A model generated the notes under the pieces. The model searched no databases. It was not told where the DNA came from and worked only from the letters and a program-made list of their open reading frames with translations. A program made the position numbers and the translations under genes. Source: Embleya scabrispora (GTDB lineage Bacteria > Actinomycetota > Actinomycetes > Streptomycetales > Streptomycetaceae). Taken from it: DNA of 64,000 bases. Shown one piece after another: positions 33,763-41,827 of this stretch. Each line of letters starts with the position of its first letter. Position 1 is the first letter of the stretch. Where the stretch lies: positions 124,001 to 188,000 of the forward strand of contig NZ_MWQN01000002.1 of the NCBI RefSeq assembly GCF_002024165.1. Reading direction: 5' to 3'.

Positions 33763-33850
33763 GATTCGGCCGGGTGCCCGACCGCGACTCGGTCGGCTGC
33801 TCGACGGGGATTCCGTCGGCCGCTCGAACGCGGTTCGGTCGGCTACTTGA
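33763..33850. repeat. Tandem 23-24 bp repeat between binding-protein and permease genes
   Basis: Three units (33763-33785, 33786-33808, 33809-33832) and part of a fourth share GATTCGGTCGGCTGCTCGACCG-like sequence. The last unit runs into the final codons of the binding-protein gene (stop at 33843). Such spacer repeats can form hairpins that protect the upstream message or reduce downstream expression; this is inference. Confidence 0.55.
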
Positions 33851-35177
33851 CCGAGATGCCGCGCTTCTTCAGTTCCTCGACGGTGGTCTTCTGGGCCTCC
33901 TCCAGGGCGCCCACGATGGTGCCGCCGCTGGAGAGCTTGCCGAACTGGTCCTTGAGGATGGTGTTCGTCTGCGTCATCGACGGACCCCACGTCCAACCGG
34001 CGCCGACCTTGCCGGCCGCGTCGGTGAACAGCGGGTAGATGTCCTGCTTGCCGAAGTAGCCGGTGTCGAAGAACTGCGAGGCGGTGGGCACCAGTTCGGT
34101 GGCGGCCGGGTAGGCGCTGGAGGTGCCGGAGGCGATCCGCGCGGAGATGCCCTCCTTGGTGGTGGTCATCCACTCGATGAAGGTGAGCGCGGCCTTGCTC
34201 TTCTTGCTGTCCTTGCTCACCGCGAAGGTCGAGCCGCCCAGCATGGCGTTGGAAGGGGTGCCCCAGTCGGGCAGCGGCGCGACGGCCCACTTGCCGGCCA
34301 GGTCGGGCTGGCTGCTCTTGAGCACGCCCGCGCTCCACGAGGCGCCGACGATGCCCACGGTGCCGCCGCTCTTGAGGTCGGCGTTCCACTGCTGGCTGAA
34401 CGAGGGCTGCACGCGCACCAGGTCGTCGGAGACCAGCTTGTTCCAGTACTCGCCGACCTTGCGCGAGTTGGGGTCGGTGAGCGAGACCTTCCAGGACTCG
34501 CCCTCGGTGCCGAACCACGCGCCGCCGGCCTGCCAGGTCAGGCCGGCCATGGTGCTGGGGTCGTCGGGGTAGAAGGTGCCGATCCGGGCGTTCGGGTCGG
34601 CCTTCTTGACCTGCTCGGCGGCGGCCCGGTACTCGTCCCAGGTCTTGGGCACCGCGATGTTGTGGTCGGTGAAGAAGTCCTTGCGGTAGTACAGCGCCAT
34701 CGGCGCGGCGTCCAGCGGCACCGCCCAGGTCTTGCCGCCCAGTTCGGTCAGCTTGTTGACCGACGCGGGGAACTTCGACTTCAGTCCGGACACCTTCGAG
34801 GTGATGTCCTGCACCGCGCCCTGGCTGACGAAGTCGGGCAGTTGCGGGTACTCGATGGTCAGCACGTCGGGGGCGTTGCCCGCCTTGACCGCGTTGGACA
34901 TCTTCGCGTAGCCGCCCGCGTTGCCGGACGGGATCTGCTCGTACTTGACCTGGATGTCGGGGTGCGACTTGTTGAACGCGTCCACCACCTCCTGGGTGCC
35001 CTTGGTCCAGGACCAGAAGCTCAGCTCCTGCTTCTGCCCCGGGGCACCGCCCGCGGCGGGACCGGCGCCCGTGTCCTTCTTCTTGTCGTCGTCGCCACCG
35101 CCGCAGGCCGTGACGAGGCTCAGGGCAGTGACTATGCCGACGAGAGCCGTGCCGAGTCGGATGGATGTGCGCTGCAT
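33843..35177 (-). CDS. Sugar-binding lipoprotein of an ABC importer
   Basis: 444 residues, family 1 extracellular solute-binding protein. Lipoprotein signal with lipobox LVTAC (Cys25) followed by GGGDDDKKKD. The mature part is typical (ELSFWSWTKGTQEVVDAFNKS; VKYEQIPSGNAGGYAKMSNA). Start ATG 35177 has AGGAGC upstream. First structural gene of the importer operon; a palindromic operator lies 110 bp upstream. The ligand is probably an oligosaccharide released by the beta-helix or DUF2264 enzymes. Confidence 0.94.
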   Translation of the reverse strand: MQRTSIRLGTALVGIVTALSLVTACGGGDDDKKKDTGAGPAAGGAPGQKQELSFWSWTKGTQEVVDAFNKSHPDIQVKYEQIPSGNAGGYAKMSNAVKAGNAPDVLTIEYPQLPDFVSQGAVQDITSKVSGLKSKFPASVNKLTELGGKTWAVPLDAAPMALYYRKDFFTDHNIAVPKTWDEYRAAAEQVKKADPNARIGTFYPDDPSTMAGLTWQAGGAWFGTEGESWKVSLTDPNSRKVGEYWNKLVSDDLVRVQPSFSQQWNADLKSGGTVGIVGASWSAGVLKSSQPDLAGKWAVAPLPDWGTPSNAMLGGSTFAVSKDSKKSKAALTFIEWMTTTKEGISARIASGTSSAYPAATELVPTASQFFDTGYFGKQDIYPLFTDAAGKVGAGWTWGPSMTQTNTILKDQFGKLSSGGTIVGALEEAQKTTVEELKKRGISVK

Positions 35178-35285
35178 GGATGCTCCTGGGTCGAACCTGC
35201 ATCGAAGGCGATAGCGAGCATCATTCGTTCAGGAGCGAACAGCGTCAAGAGCAAATGAACAATCGATGAAAAACGAAACTCGCAA

Positions 35286-35299
35286 TGATCGTTCGATCA
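35286..35299. promoter_or_regulatory. Operator TGATCGTTCGATCA before the sugar importer operon
   Basis: A 6+2+6 palindrome that overlaps the repressor stop codon and lies in an AT-richer 119-bp promoter gap upstream of the binding-protein gene. A copy matching at 13 of 14 bases occurs at 36599-36612. It is probably bound by the DeoR/LacI-type protein encoded between the two sites. Confidence 0.75.
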
Positions 35300-36481
35300 C
35301 ACAGGGGTTCGGTCGGTTTCGTTTGTTCGCGAGGGGGCGGCCGGGGTCGGTACGCCGGACAGGATCGCTCCGGCCGGCTCGGTCGGCGCGTCCGGGTCGG
35401 CCGGCTCGGTGGTCGCCCGCAGCCGCAGCCTCGGCACCAGCGAGATGTGCCGGGGCGCCCGCCCCTCGTCGCCGTCGGCGAGCCGCGCGGCCAGCAGTTC
35501 GACGGCGATCCGGCCGACCTCGTGCTTGGCCGGCGCGATCGCGCTCAGCGGCGGGTCGGCGAGCGCGGCCACCTCGTCGTCGTAGGCGATCAGCGCCAGG
35601 TCGCCGGGCACGTCCAGGCCGGCCGCCCGCAGCCGGGACACCAGCAGCAGCGCGTCCTGGTCGTTGTGCACAAGGGCAGCGGTGGCGGCGCCGGTACGGG
35701 CCGCCTCGATCACCCGCGTCACCGCCCGGTCGAAGCCGTCCGCGTCCTCGCCCGGATGTGGCGTCTCCACCCCGGCCGGATCCGGCGGAGTCAGCCCGAG
35801 CGCGGCCATCGCGGCGGTGTACCCGGCATGCACGGCGGGCGTGGTCGGGCTGCCCAACCGGGCCACCAGCAGGATGCGTTCGTGGCCGAGCGTACCCAGC
35901 CGGCGCACCGCCTGGGCGGCGCCGAGCGCATGGTCCGAGGCCACCCGGTCCAGGTGCTCGAGGCCGGAGCCGATCTCGGCGCGGCGCTCCACCAGGACCA
36001 CGGGCACCGGCAGGCGCCCCATCCACGCGTCCTCGCCGCCCGGACCCGGCGCGCGCGAGGGGGTCAGCAGCAGCCCGTCGACGCCGCCGCGCAGGAGTTG
36101 GTCGACCTGGTCGCGGTCCTCGGCGGGCAGATAGCGCGAGATGCCCAGCACGAGCCGGCCGCCGATCGCCTCGACCGCGTCCCGGGCGCCGCGCACCACC
36201 TCCGGGAAGTAGTAGGTGGCGGACGGGACGAGCATGCCGATCGTCGGGCCCTCGTGCCCATTCGCGGGAGGCCGGCCGGGGGTGGGCGCGGCCGGACGCG
36301 CGTGCGGCAGCGTGGCGCCGCCGTGTACCCGCGCGAGCAGCCCGCTCGCCACGAGGGCGGTGACGTCGCGCCGCACGGTGACCAGGGAAACGCCCAGCTC
36401 CTCGGCGATCTCCACCACCTTGACGCTGCCCCGCTCGCGGGCCGTCCTGAGAATGAGTTCCTGCCGCTGTTCCGCCAACAC
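35297..36481 (-). CDS. DeoR-type HTH fused to LacI-type sugar-binding domain (repressor)
   Basis: 394 residues from GTG 36481. The N-terminal 60 residues are a DeoR winged helix (RQELILRTARERGSVKVVEI, then EELGVSLVTVRRDVTALVAS), followed by a short linker (residues about 65-85) and a periplasmic-binding-protein sensor as in LacI/GalR (GPTIGMLVPSATYYFPEVV, ALVHNDQDALLLVSRLRAAG, DLALIAYDDEVAALADPPLS). This DeoR-head/LacI-tail arrangement is known in Actinobacteria. It should bind the twin palindromes and release them on binding an imported sugar. Confidence 0.9.
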   Translation of the reverse strand: MLAEQRQELILRTARERGSVKVVEIAEELGVSLVTVRRDVTALVASGLLARVHGGATLPHARPAAPTPGRPPANGHEGPTIGMLVPSATYYFPEVVRGARDAVEAIGGRLVLGISRYLPAEDRDQVDQLLRGGVDGLLLTPSRAPGPGGEDAWMGRLPVPVVLVERRAEIGSGLEHLDRVASDHALGAAQAVRRLGTLGHERILLVARLGSPTTPAVHAGYTAAMAALGLTPPDPAGVETPHPGEDADGFDRAVTRVIEAARTGAATAALVHNDQDALLLVSRLRAAGLDVPGDLALIAYDDEVAALADPPLSAIAPAKHEVGRIAVELLAARLADGDEGRAPRHISLVPRLRLRATTEPADPDAPTEPAGAILSGVPTPAAPSRTNETDRTPV

Positions 36482-36598
36482 CGTGGACGTCGTCCTTCCG
36501 AGTCGCGCACGCCTGCGCCCGGCGTGCCCCCCTGGCGTCCGGCTGCTGTCCGGCCGCCGCCTCAGCCTAGGGCATCGCCATTCGATTTTGATTGAAAA

Positions 36599-36651
36599 GG
36601 ATCGTTCGATCAAACCGACTCTTGACCTGATCGATCGACCCCACCTAGCGT
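36599..36651 (+). promoter_or_regulatory. Second operator copy and promoter of the DUF2264 gene
   Basis: GGATCGTTCGATCA (36599-36612) matches the importer operator. It is followed by TTGACC (36622-36627), an 18-bp spacer and TAGCGT (36646-36651), a plausible sigma-70-type promoter firing rightward. Direct repeats of GAACGGGTC (about 36662-36690) follow in the leader and could be extra operator half-sites. Confidence 0.6.
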
Positions 36652-36730
36652 GTCGACGGCCGAACGGGTCGAACGGGTCGATCGGTCGGCGAGCACGCCG
36701 GACACCCCAGCCGCCGAGTCGAGGAGATCC

Positions 36731-38671
36731 GTGAACACACCGCACCCCTTCGTGCTCCCGCCGGAGGACCGCACGCTGAGCCCGTACACCGGCTGGACGC
36801 GCGCGCACTGGGAAGCGGTGGCCGACGGCCTGCTCGCGGCGGTGCGCCCGTACCGCTCCCCCGGCCGCGCGCTGATCACCCTGCCGGGCCGCACCAGCTG
36901 GTCGGGCGCACGCTCCGACGGCCTGGAGGGCTACGCCCGCACCTTCCTGCTCGCGGCGCTGCGCGCGGCCGGCGCGGCGGCCTCCGGCCGGCCCGTCCCG
37001 GCCGGACTGCTCGAGCCGTACGCCGACGGTCTGCGCGCGGGAACCGCCGCACCGGGCACGGCGGATCCGGAGTCCTGGCCGGCCGTGGTCGACCGCGGCC
37101 AGGCGATGGTGGAGGCCGCGTCGGTGGCGCTGGCCCTGCACCTGACGAAGGCGCACCTGTGGGACCGGCTGGACGAGCCCACCCGGGAGCGGGCCGCCGA
37201 CTGGCTGGCCGGCGCGCTGCGGCACGAGCCGGTGGACAACAACTGGTGGCTCTTCCCGGTCGCGGTCGGCACGTTCCTTCAGGCGGCCGACCGGTACCCC
37301 GAACAGGCCCGCGCGGCGATCGAGCGCGGTCTGACCCGGATCGAGGACTGGTACGTCGGCGACGGCTGGTACACCGACGGCGCGGGCCGCTACTTCGACC
37401 ACTACAACGGCTGGGCCCTGCACCTGTACCCGCTGCTGTGCGCGGTGGTGGCGGGCGAGCCGGTCGACGCGGTCCGGCGCGAGCGGCTGCGCACGTTCCT
37501 GACCGGCTACGGCCGCCTCTTCGACCGCGCCGGCGCGCCGCTGCACCAGGGGCGCTCGCTGACCTACCGGTTCGCCGCGGCGGCACCGCTGTGGCTGGGC
37601 GCGCTGGTGGACGCCACGCCCCACTGCCCCGGCACCACGCGGCGGCTGGCGAGCGGCGTGCTGCGGCACTTCCTCGATCGTGGCGCGGCGGGCCCGGACG
37701 GGCTGCTGTCCCTGGGCTGGTACGGCCCCGACCCGGCGACCGTGCAGTCCTATTCGGGCTCGGCGTCGCCGTACTGGGCGGCCAAGGGCTTCGTCGGCCT
37801 GCTGCTGCCCGAGGACCACGAGGTGTGGACCGCGCGCGAGTGCGCCGGGCCGGCCGAGACGGAGAGCGCCGAGACCGGCTTCGGGCTGCCCGGGCCGGGC
37901 CTGCTCGTCCACTCCGGCGGGGGCACGGCACGGCTGCTCAACCACGGCGCCGACCACCAGCCGGCCGCGCCGAGCGACGGACTCGCCCCCGACGATCCGC
38001 TGTACGCCCGCCTGTCCTACTCCGCGGCGACCGGCCCCACCCGTGCCGGCGACCTCGCGGACAACCACCTGGGCCTGGTCGTGGACGGTCGGATCACCGA
38101 GCGCGGCCGGGTCGAGCCGCTGGGCGCCGGGTCGGACTGGGCGGCCTCGGCACACGTACCCACGCTCGCCGGGAAGCCGGTACCGGACACCCGGGTCGTG
38201 TCGGTCGCCGTGGTGCGCGGTGCGTACGAGGTGCGCGTGCACCGGGTCCGGGCGCCGGCCGGCACGGCGGTGCGCGAGACGGGGTGGGCACCGGCGGCGG
38301 CGTCCGGCGCGGGCCTGCGCTCCTCGGTGGACGGGGTGCGGGCACGGGTGCACACCGACGCCGTACACGCCGCCCTCACCGGTCTGCTGGGCTGGGACCG
38401 GGCCACGATCCACCCGGCGCCGCACGGGACGGCGTTCGGCGAGGCGGCCGAGGTGCCCGCGCTCGACGGCGTCGCGACGGCCCGCCCGCTGGTCACCGCG
38501 CTGGCCCTGACCCGGGCCGACACCCCGCCCGGTCCGGCGCCGCGCGCGACGGAGACGGCGTCGGGCGCGGACGCCGAGTGGGGTGTGGACATCGGGTGGG
38601 GCGACGGCACCGTCGGCCGGGTCCGGGTGGCCGCGTCGGGCGAGTGCTCGGTCACCCACGAACCGGCCTGA
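36731..38671 (+). CDS. DUF2264 protein, GH154-type glycosidase
   Basis: 646 residues starting at GTG 36731 with GAGGAG 4 nt from the start. It has the DUF2264 hallmarks: EGYARTFLLAALRAAG, PVDNNWWLFPVAVGTFLQ, WYVGDGWYTDGAGRYFDHYN and YSGSASPYWAAKGFVGLLLP. The N-terminal 380 residues are an (alpha/alpha)6 barrel, the rest a beta-rich domain. Characterised members act as exo-beta-glucuronidases (CAZy GH154). No signal peptide, so it would act on imported oligosaccharides. Divergent from the DeoR/LacI repressor and very likely under its control. Confidence 0.88.
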   Translation: MNTPHPFVLPPEDRTLSPYTGWTRAHWEAVADGLLAAVRPYRSPGRALITLPGRTSWSGARSDGLEGYARTFLLAALRAAGAAASGRPVPAGLLEPYADGLRAGTAAPGTADPESWPAVVDRGQAMVEAASVALALHLTKAHLWDRLDEPTRERAADWLAGALRHEPVDNNWWLFPVAVGTFLQAADRYPEQARAAIERGLTRIEDWYVGDGWYTDGAGRYFDHYNGWALHLYPLLCAVVAGEPVDAVRRERLRTFLTGYGRLFDRAGAPLHQGRSLTYRFAAAAPLWLGALVDATPHCPGTTRRLASGVLRHFLDRGAAGPDGLLSLGWYGPDPATVQSYSGSASPYWAAKGFVGLLLPEDHEVWTARECAGPAETESAETGFGLPGPGLLVHSGGGTARLLNHGADHQPAAPSDGLAPDDPLYARLSYSAATGPTRAGDLADNHLGLVVDGRITERGRVEPLGAGSDWAASAHVPTLAGKPVPDTRVVSVAVVRGAYEVRVHRVRAPAGTAVRETGWAPAAASGAGLRSSVDGVRARVHTDAVHAALTGLLGWDRATIHPAPHGTAFGEAAEVPALDGVATARPLVTALALTRADTPPGPAPRATETASGADAEWGVDIGWGDGTVGRVRVAASGECSVTHEPA

Positions 38672-38684
38672 CGGCCGGGGAGGT

Positions 38685-39353
38685 TCAGCTCTTCGGCAGG
38701 CGGCGCACCATCAGCGTGTTGTCGACGCGGGTGACCGGCCGGCCCTCGGGGTCGTTCTGGACGCGCTCGTGCTCCTCGCTGCGCAGCACCTCCCATTCCC
38801 CGTCCGGGAGTTCGAGCGAGGCCAACACCTGGTCGGGTGTGGGGAGCGCCATGTCGGGCGTCGGGGCGGTCTCCCACGGCGGCAGTCCGCAGTGCCCGAC
38901 GACCAGCAGCGCCCCGCCCGGGGCGACGGCCGCGACCGCCTTGCGCAGGATGCGATCGCGGTCGATGCCGGCGTGCGAGTGCAGGAAGTGCGCCGAGATC
39001 AGGTCGAAGTCGCCCTCGGGGAAGGTCTCGTCCAGGTTGTGCCACTGCCAGTCGACGAGGTCGGCGACCTGCGCCTCCTCGGCGTGGACGGCGGCCCGCT
39101 CCAGGGCGATCCGGGATACGTCGACGCCGGTCACCCGCCAGCCGCGCTCGGCCAGCCAGATCGCGTCGGCCCCCTCGCCGCAGCCCAGGTCCAGGGCGCG
39201 GCCGGGCGGCAGGTCGGCGGTCTCGCGGACCAGCGCGGCGTTCGGCTTGCCGCTCCAGATCCGCTCCTTCTCCGCGTAGCGCGCGTCCCACGACTCGGCG
39301 GGCGTGAGCGGGGCGGTCGACGGCTCGGCGGTCGAGGGCTTGTCGTCGGTCAT
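38685..39353 (-). CDS. Class I SAM-dependent methyltransferase
   Basis: 222 residues from ATG 39353 with GGAGG 12 nt upstream. Motif I is ALDLGCGEGADAIWLAERG and GVDVSRIALERA follows. It resembles the Methyltransf_25/TehB-like small-molecule methyltransferases and thiopurine-type proteins (WDARYAEKERIWSGKPNAAL). Substrate unknown. Its stop is 13 bp from the stop of the convergent DUF2264 gene, but function need not be related. Confidence 0.88.
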   Translation of the reverse strand: MTDDKPSTAEPSTAPLTPAESWDARYAEKERIWSGKPNAALVRETADLPPGRALDLGCGEGADAIWLAERGWRVTGVDVSRIALERAAVHAEEAQVADLVDWQWHNLDETFPEGDFDLISAHFLHSHAGIDRDRILRKAVAAVAPGGALLVVGHCGLPPWETAPTPDMALPTPDQVLASLELPDGEWEVLRSEEHERVQNDPEGRPVTRVDNTLMVRRLPKS

Positions 39354-39524
39354 CGCGGACGTCCTCCAGGGCGATGGCGGTGTGCCCGGTCGGCGGGACC
39401 GGGCGGGCGGCGCGTGGTCCGTCGCCCGAGCGCATGGTCCGCCCGACGGGGGTCGCGTGACAAACCTTGTTGCCGAGTCGGCAAACGGGGCCCGCCGGAG
39501 GAGGACACCGCGAACGCGCGTGGG

Positions 39525-39557
39525 CCGGTGGGCCGCCGAATCGCGGCGACCCACCGG
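39525..39557. terminator. Hairpin after the LPMO gene
   Basis: CCGGTGGGCCGCCG pairs with CGGCGACCCACCGG (one mismatch) across a 5-nt loop. It lies 16 bp past the LPMO stop on the transcribed (leftward) side. Confidence 0.65.
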
Positions 39558-39573
39558 CGCGTTCACGATCCGA

Positions 39574-40164
39574 TCAGAACGTCACATCCGTGCACTGGTA
39601 GAAGGCGTTGCCGGTGTCCGCGATGTCCCAGACCGCGAGGACCACGGCCCGGCCGCTGCGCCCGCCGGGGACCGTGCCGGTGTGCGAGACGACGGAACCC
39701 GGCTGTACGCCGTTGTAGGGGACGGTCAGGAAGGGGGTGCTCTCCAACTGGGCCCGGGTGATCTTCTGGCTGGGCGACCAGCTCGCCTTGGTGATGAAGT
39801 AGCGGAACGACGTGGTGGCGTGCCGCGCGGTGAGCTTCCAGGTGAAGGTCTTGCTCGCGCCGGAGGCCAGCTGGGAGGTCGGCCACGCGCCGCCACGCGG
39901 GTCGTCCAGTTCGGCGAAGCGGCTGTTGCCGCCCGCACACAGGGTGCCGTCGGCGGGACCGCGGGTGGGGAAACCCTTGGGACCCTCGACGCTCTGCGGC
40001 TCCCACTGGATCTCGCCGCAGTTGGTGACGGTGCCGTTGGCGCAGTACGCGGCTCGGCTGGGCGGGCTGGTGACCCACCCGTGGCCGCTGGCGGTGCCGG
40101 CCAGGATCAGGGGAACCGAGACGGCCGGTACGGCCATCGCCGTCAGGATGGTCCTTGTACGCAT
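39574..40164 (-). CDS. Secreted AA10 lytic polysaccharide monooxygenase, chitin-active type
   Basis: 196 residues from ATG 40164 behind AAGGAGAG. A signal peptide (1-27) exposes His28 as the mature N-terminus (HGWVTSPPSR). The second copper ligand is His115 and the axial Phe is Phe188 in NAFYQC. No carbohydrate-binding module, so it is a single-domain enzyme. Short HGxVxxPxSR AA10 proteins of this type oxidise crystalline chitin (C1), using copper and H2O2 or O2. A DasR/chitinase-promoter box lies about 115 bp upstream, matching control by N-acetylglucosamine metabolism. Confidence 0.95.
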   Translation of the reverse strand: MRTRTILTAMAVPAVSVPLILAGTASGHGWVTSPPSRAAYCANGTVTNCGEIQWEPQSVEGPKGFPTRGPADGTLCAGGNSRFAELDDPRGGAWPTSQLASGASKTFTWKLTARHATTSFRYFITKASWSPSQKITRAQLESTPFLTVPYNGVQPGSVVSHTGTVPGGRSGRAVVLAVWDIADTGNAFYQCTDVTF

Positions 40165-40276
40165 GGAACTCTCCTTGGGGACGAGTGAATGCGAAGGACG
40201 TTCGAACGGTCCGGGTCCGCGTCGCACGCCTCATTTCACCGCGTGTTCACATCCGTATTACGTTCTTCAAGTTAAG

Positions 40277-40288
40277 AGGTCCAGACCA
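40277..40288. promoter_or_regulatory. DasR-like box upstream of the LPMO gene
   Basis: AGGTCCAGACCA contains the GGTC-C/T-AGACC core of Streptomyces chitinase-promoter repeats and DasR-responsive elements (consensus TGGTCTAGACCA). Only one copy is seen here. DasR binding is inferred. Confidence 0.7.
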
Positions 40289-40390
40289 ATCGGTCAATGG
40301 TTCGCACGCCGAGGTGGGCAACGAAGACCCTTTTGATACAGGGTGGTTGGTGATCTTCGGGGGGATATCGGGAGGTTGGTGCTCCCGACG

Positions 40391-41119
40391 TCAGCCGCGT
40401 CCGGCCGGTTGCCCGGACTCCGGTGCCAGCACCTCGAGTTCGGCCATCGCCCCGACGGTGATCTCCCGGGTCAGCCGCTCGGCGGCGGCCGCGTCGCCCT
40501 CGCGGATCGCCTCGGCGACCCGGACGTGCAGCGACACGGCCGGCGGGTCCGGGTCGGGGAACATCACGTGGTGGTGGGTGCGTCCGCTCAGCACCTCGGC
40601 CACCACGTCGCCCAGGCGGGCGAACATCTCGTTGCCGGAGGCGGTCAGGATCTCCCGGTGGAAGGCGATGTCGTGCACGAGGTACGCCGCCAACTGCCGG
40701 CCGCGCGAGGTGGAGACCATGCCGAGCGCGTGCTCCGTCAACGCGGCGCACTGGGCCGGCGTGGCGAACCGGGCGGCCAGCGCGGCGGCGACGGGTTCGA
40801 TCGCCGAGCGCAGTTCGGTCAACGACCGCAGTTGACGCGGGCGGTCGGCGCCGGCCAGGCGCCAGCGGATCACGTACGGGTCGAAGACGTTCCACTGCTC
40901 GGGCGGGCGGACGGTGACCCCCACCCGCCGCCGCGACTCGACCAGCTGCATGGATTCCAGCACCCGTACGGCCTCGCGGACCACGGTGCGGGAGACCTCG
41001 AAGCGCTCTTCCAGCTCGTCGGTACGGAGCACCGTGCCCGCCGGGTGGGCGCCGGCCGCGATGGCGGGCCCGAGGGATTCCAGCACCTTCATATGCAAGC
41101 CCCGGCCCTCGTTCTCCAT
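40391..41119 (-). CDS. gntR: GntR/FadR-family repressor of gluconate genes
   Basis: 242 residues. N-terminal GntR winged helix (LRTDELEERFEVSRTVVREAVRVLESMQLV) and C-terminal all-helical FCD effector domain (SLTELRSAIEPVAAALAARF; HDIAFHREILTASGNEMF; HVRVAEAIREGDAAAAERL) with the metal-binding Asp/His pattern. It is divergent from gntK-gntP and its FadR-subgroup type is the usual one for gluconate control. The shared 153-bp gap contains a dyad likely to be its operator. Confidence 0.9.
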   Translation of the reverse strand: MENEGRGLHMKVLESLGPAIAAGAHPAGTVLRTDELEERFEVSRTVVREAVRVLESMQLVESRRRVGVTVRPPEQWNVFDPYVIRWRLAGADRPRQLRSLTELRSAIEPVAAALAARFATPAQCAALTEHALGMVSTSRGRQLAAYLVHDIAFHREILTASGNEMFARLGDVVAEVLSGRTHHHVMFPDPDPPAVSLHVRVAEAIREGDAAAAERLTREITVGAMAELEVLAPESGQPAGRG

Positions 41120-41169
41120 GGCGTCACCCTACTGGGCGGGGCCTCGCATGCCGATGAGATTATGTATGA

Positions 41170-41196
41170 CTTAATTGCCTCGAAGGCTTGATTAAG
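41170..41196. promoter_or_regulatory. Dyad in the gntR/gntK intergenic region
   Basis: CTTAAT and ATTAAG flank an inner GCCTCGAAGGC palindrome. The stretch is AT-rich compared with its surroundings. Position between divergent gntR and gntK suggests it is the GntR operator and overlaps promoters. Confidence 0.6.
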
Positions 41197-41272
41197 TACT
41201 ACCTATAGGTTTGGGTATGGGACGGCGCCCGCGCACGAGCCGGGCCGGCCGGGTCGAGACAGCGAGGTATCG

Positions 41273-41827
41273 ATGAGCGCACCCCACGTCGTGGTCGTCA
41301 TGGGTGTGTCCGGCACGGGCAAGTCCACCGTCGGTCGCCTCCTGGCCGCCGAACTGCGGGTGCCCTACGCGGACGCGGACGACTTCCACCCGCCCGCCAA
41401 CATCGCCAAGATGTCGGCCGGGATCCCGCTGGACGACGCGGACCGCGCGCCCTGGTTGGACGCCATCGGCGCCTGGCTCGCCGCACACGCCGACACCGGA
41501 GGCGTGGTCGGCTGCTCGGCCCTGAAGCGGGCCTACCGCGACCGGCTGCGCCGCGCCGCGCCCGACGCGATCACCGTCCACCTCGCCGGCGACCGCGCGC
41601 TGATCGCCGAGCGGCTGCACGAGCGCACCGGCCACTTCATGCCGGAGACGCTGCTCGACTCGCAGTTCGCCGACCTGCAACCGCTGGAGCCGGACGAAGC
41701 GGGTGTCTCCCTCGACATCACGCCCGGCCCGTCCACCCTCACCGCCCGGGCCGTGGCCGCGCTGCGCCGCCTGGAGACACCACGCAATCCGGACACGCAC
41801 CGGAATCGGAATCAGGGAACCCCATGA
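41273..41827 (+). CDS. gntK: Gluconokinase
   Basis: 184 residues. P-loop VVVMGVSGTGKSTVGRLLAAEL near the N-terminus, then the signature ADDFHPPANIAKMSAGIPLDD that binds gluconate, and CSALKRAYRDRLR. It phosphorylates D-gluconate with ATP to 6-phosphogluconate, feeding the pentose phosphate pathway. Translationally coupled to gntP through an ATGA overlap. Confidence 0.95.
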   Translation: MSAPHVVVVMGVSGTGKSTVGRLLAAELRVPYADADDFHPPANIAKMSAGIPLDDADRAPWLDAIGAWLAAHADTGGVVGCSALKRAYRDRLRRAAPDAITVHLAGDRALIAERLHERTGHFMPETLLDSQFADLQPLEPDEAGVSLDITPGPSTLTARAVAALRRLETPRNPDTHRNRNQGTP

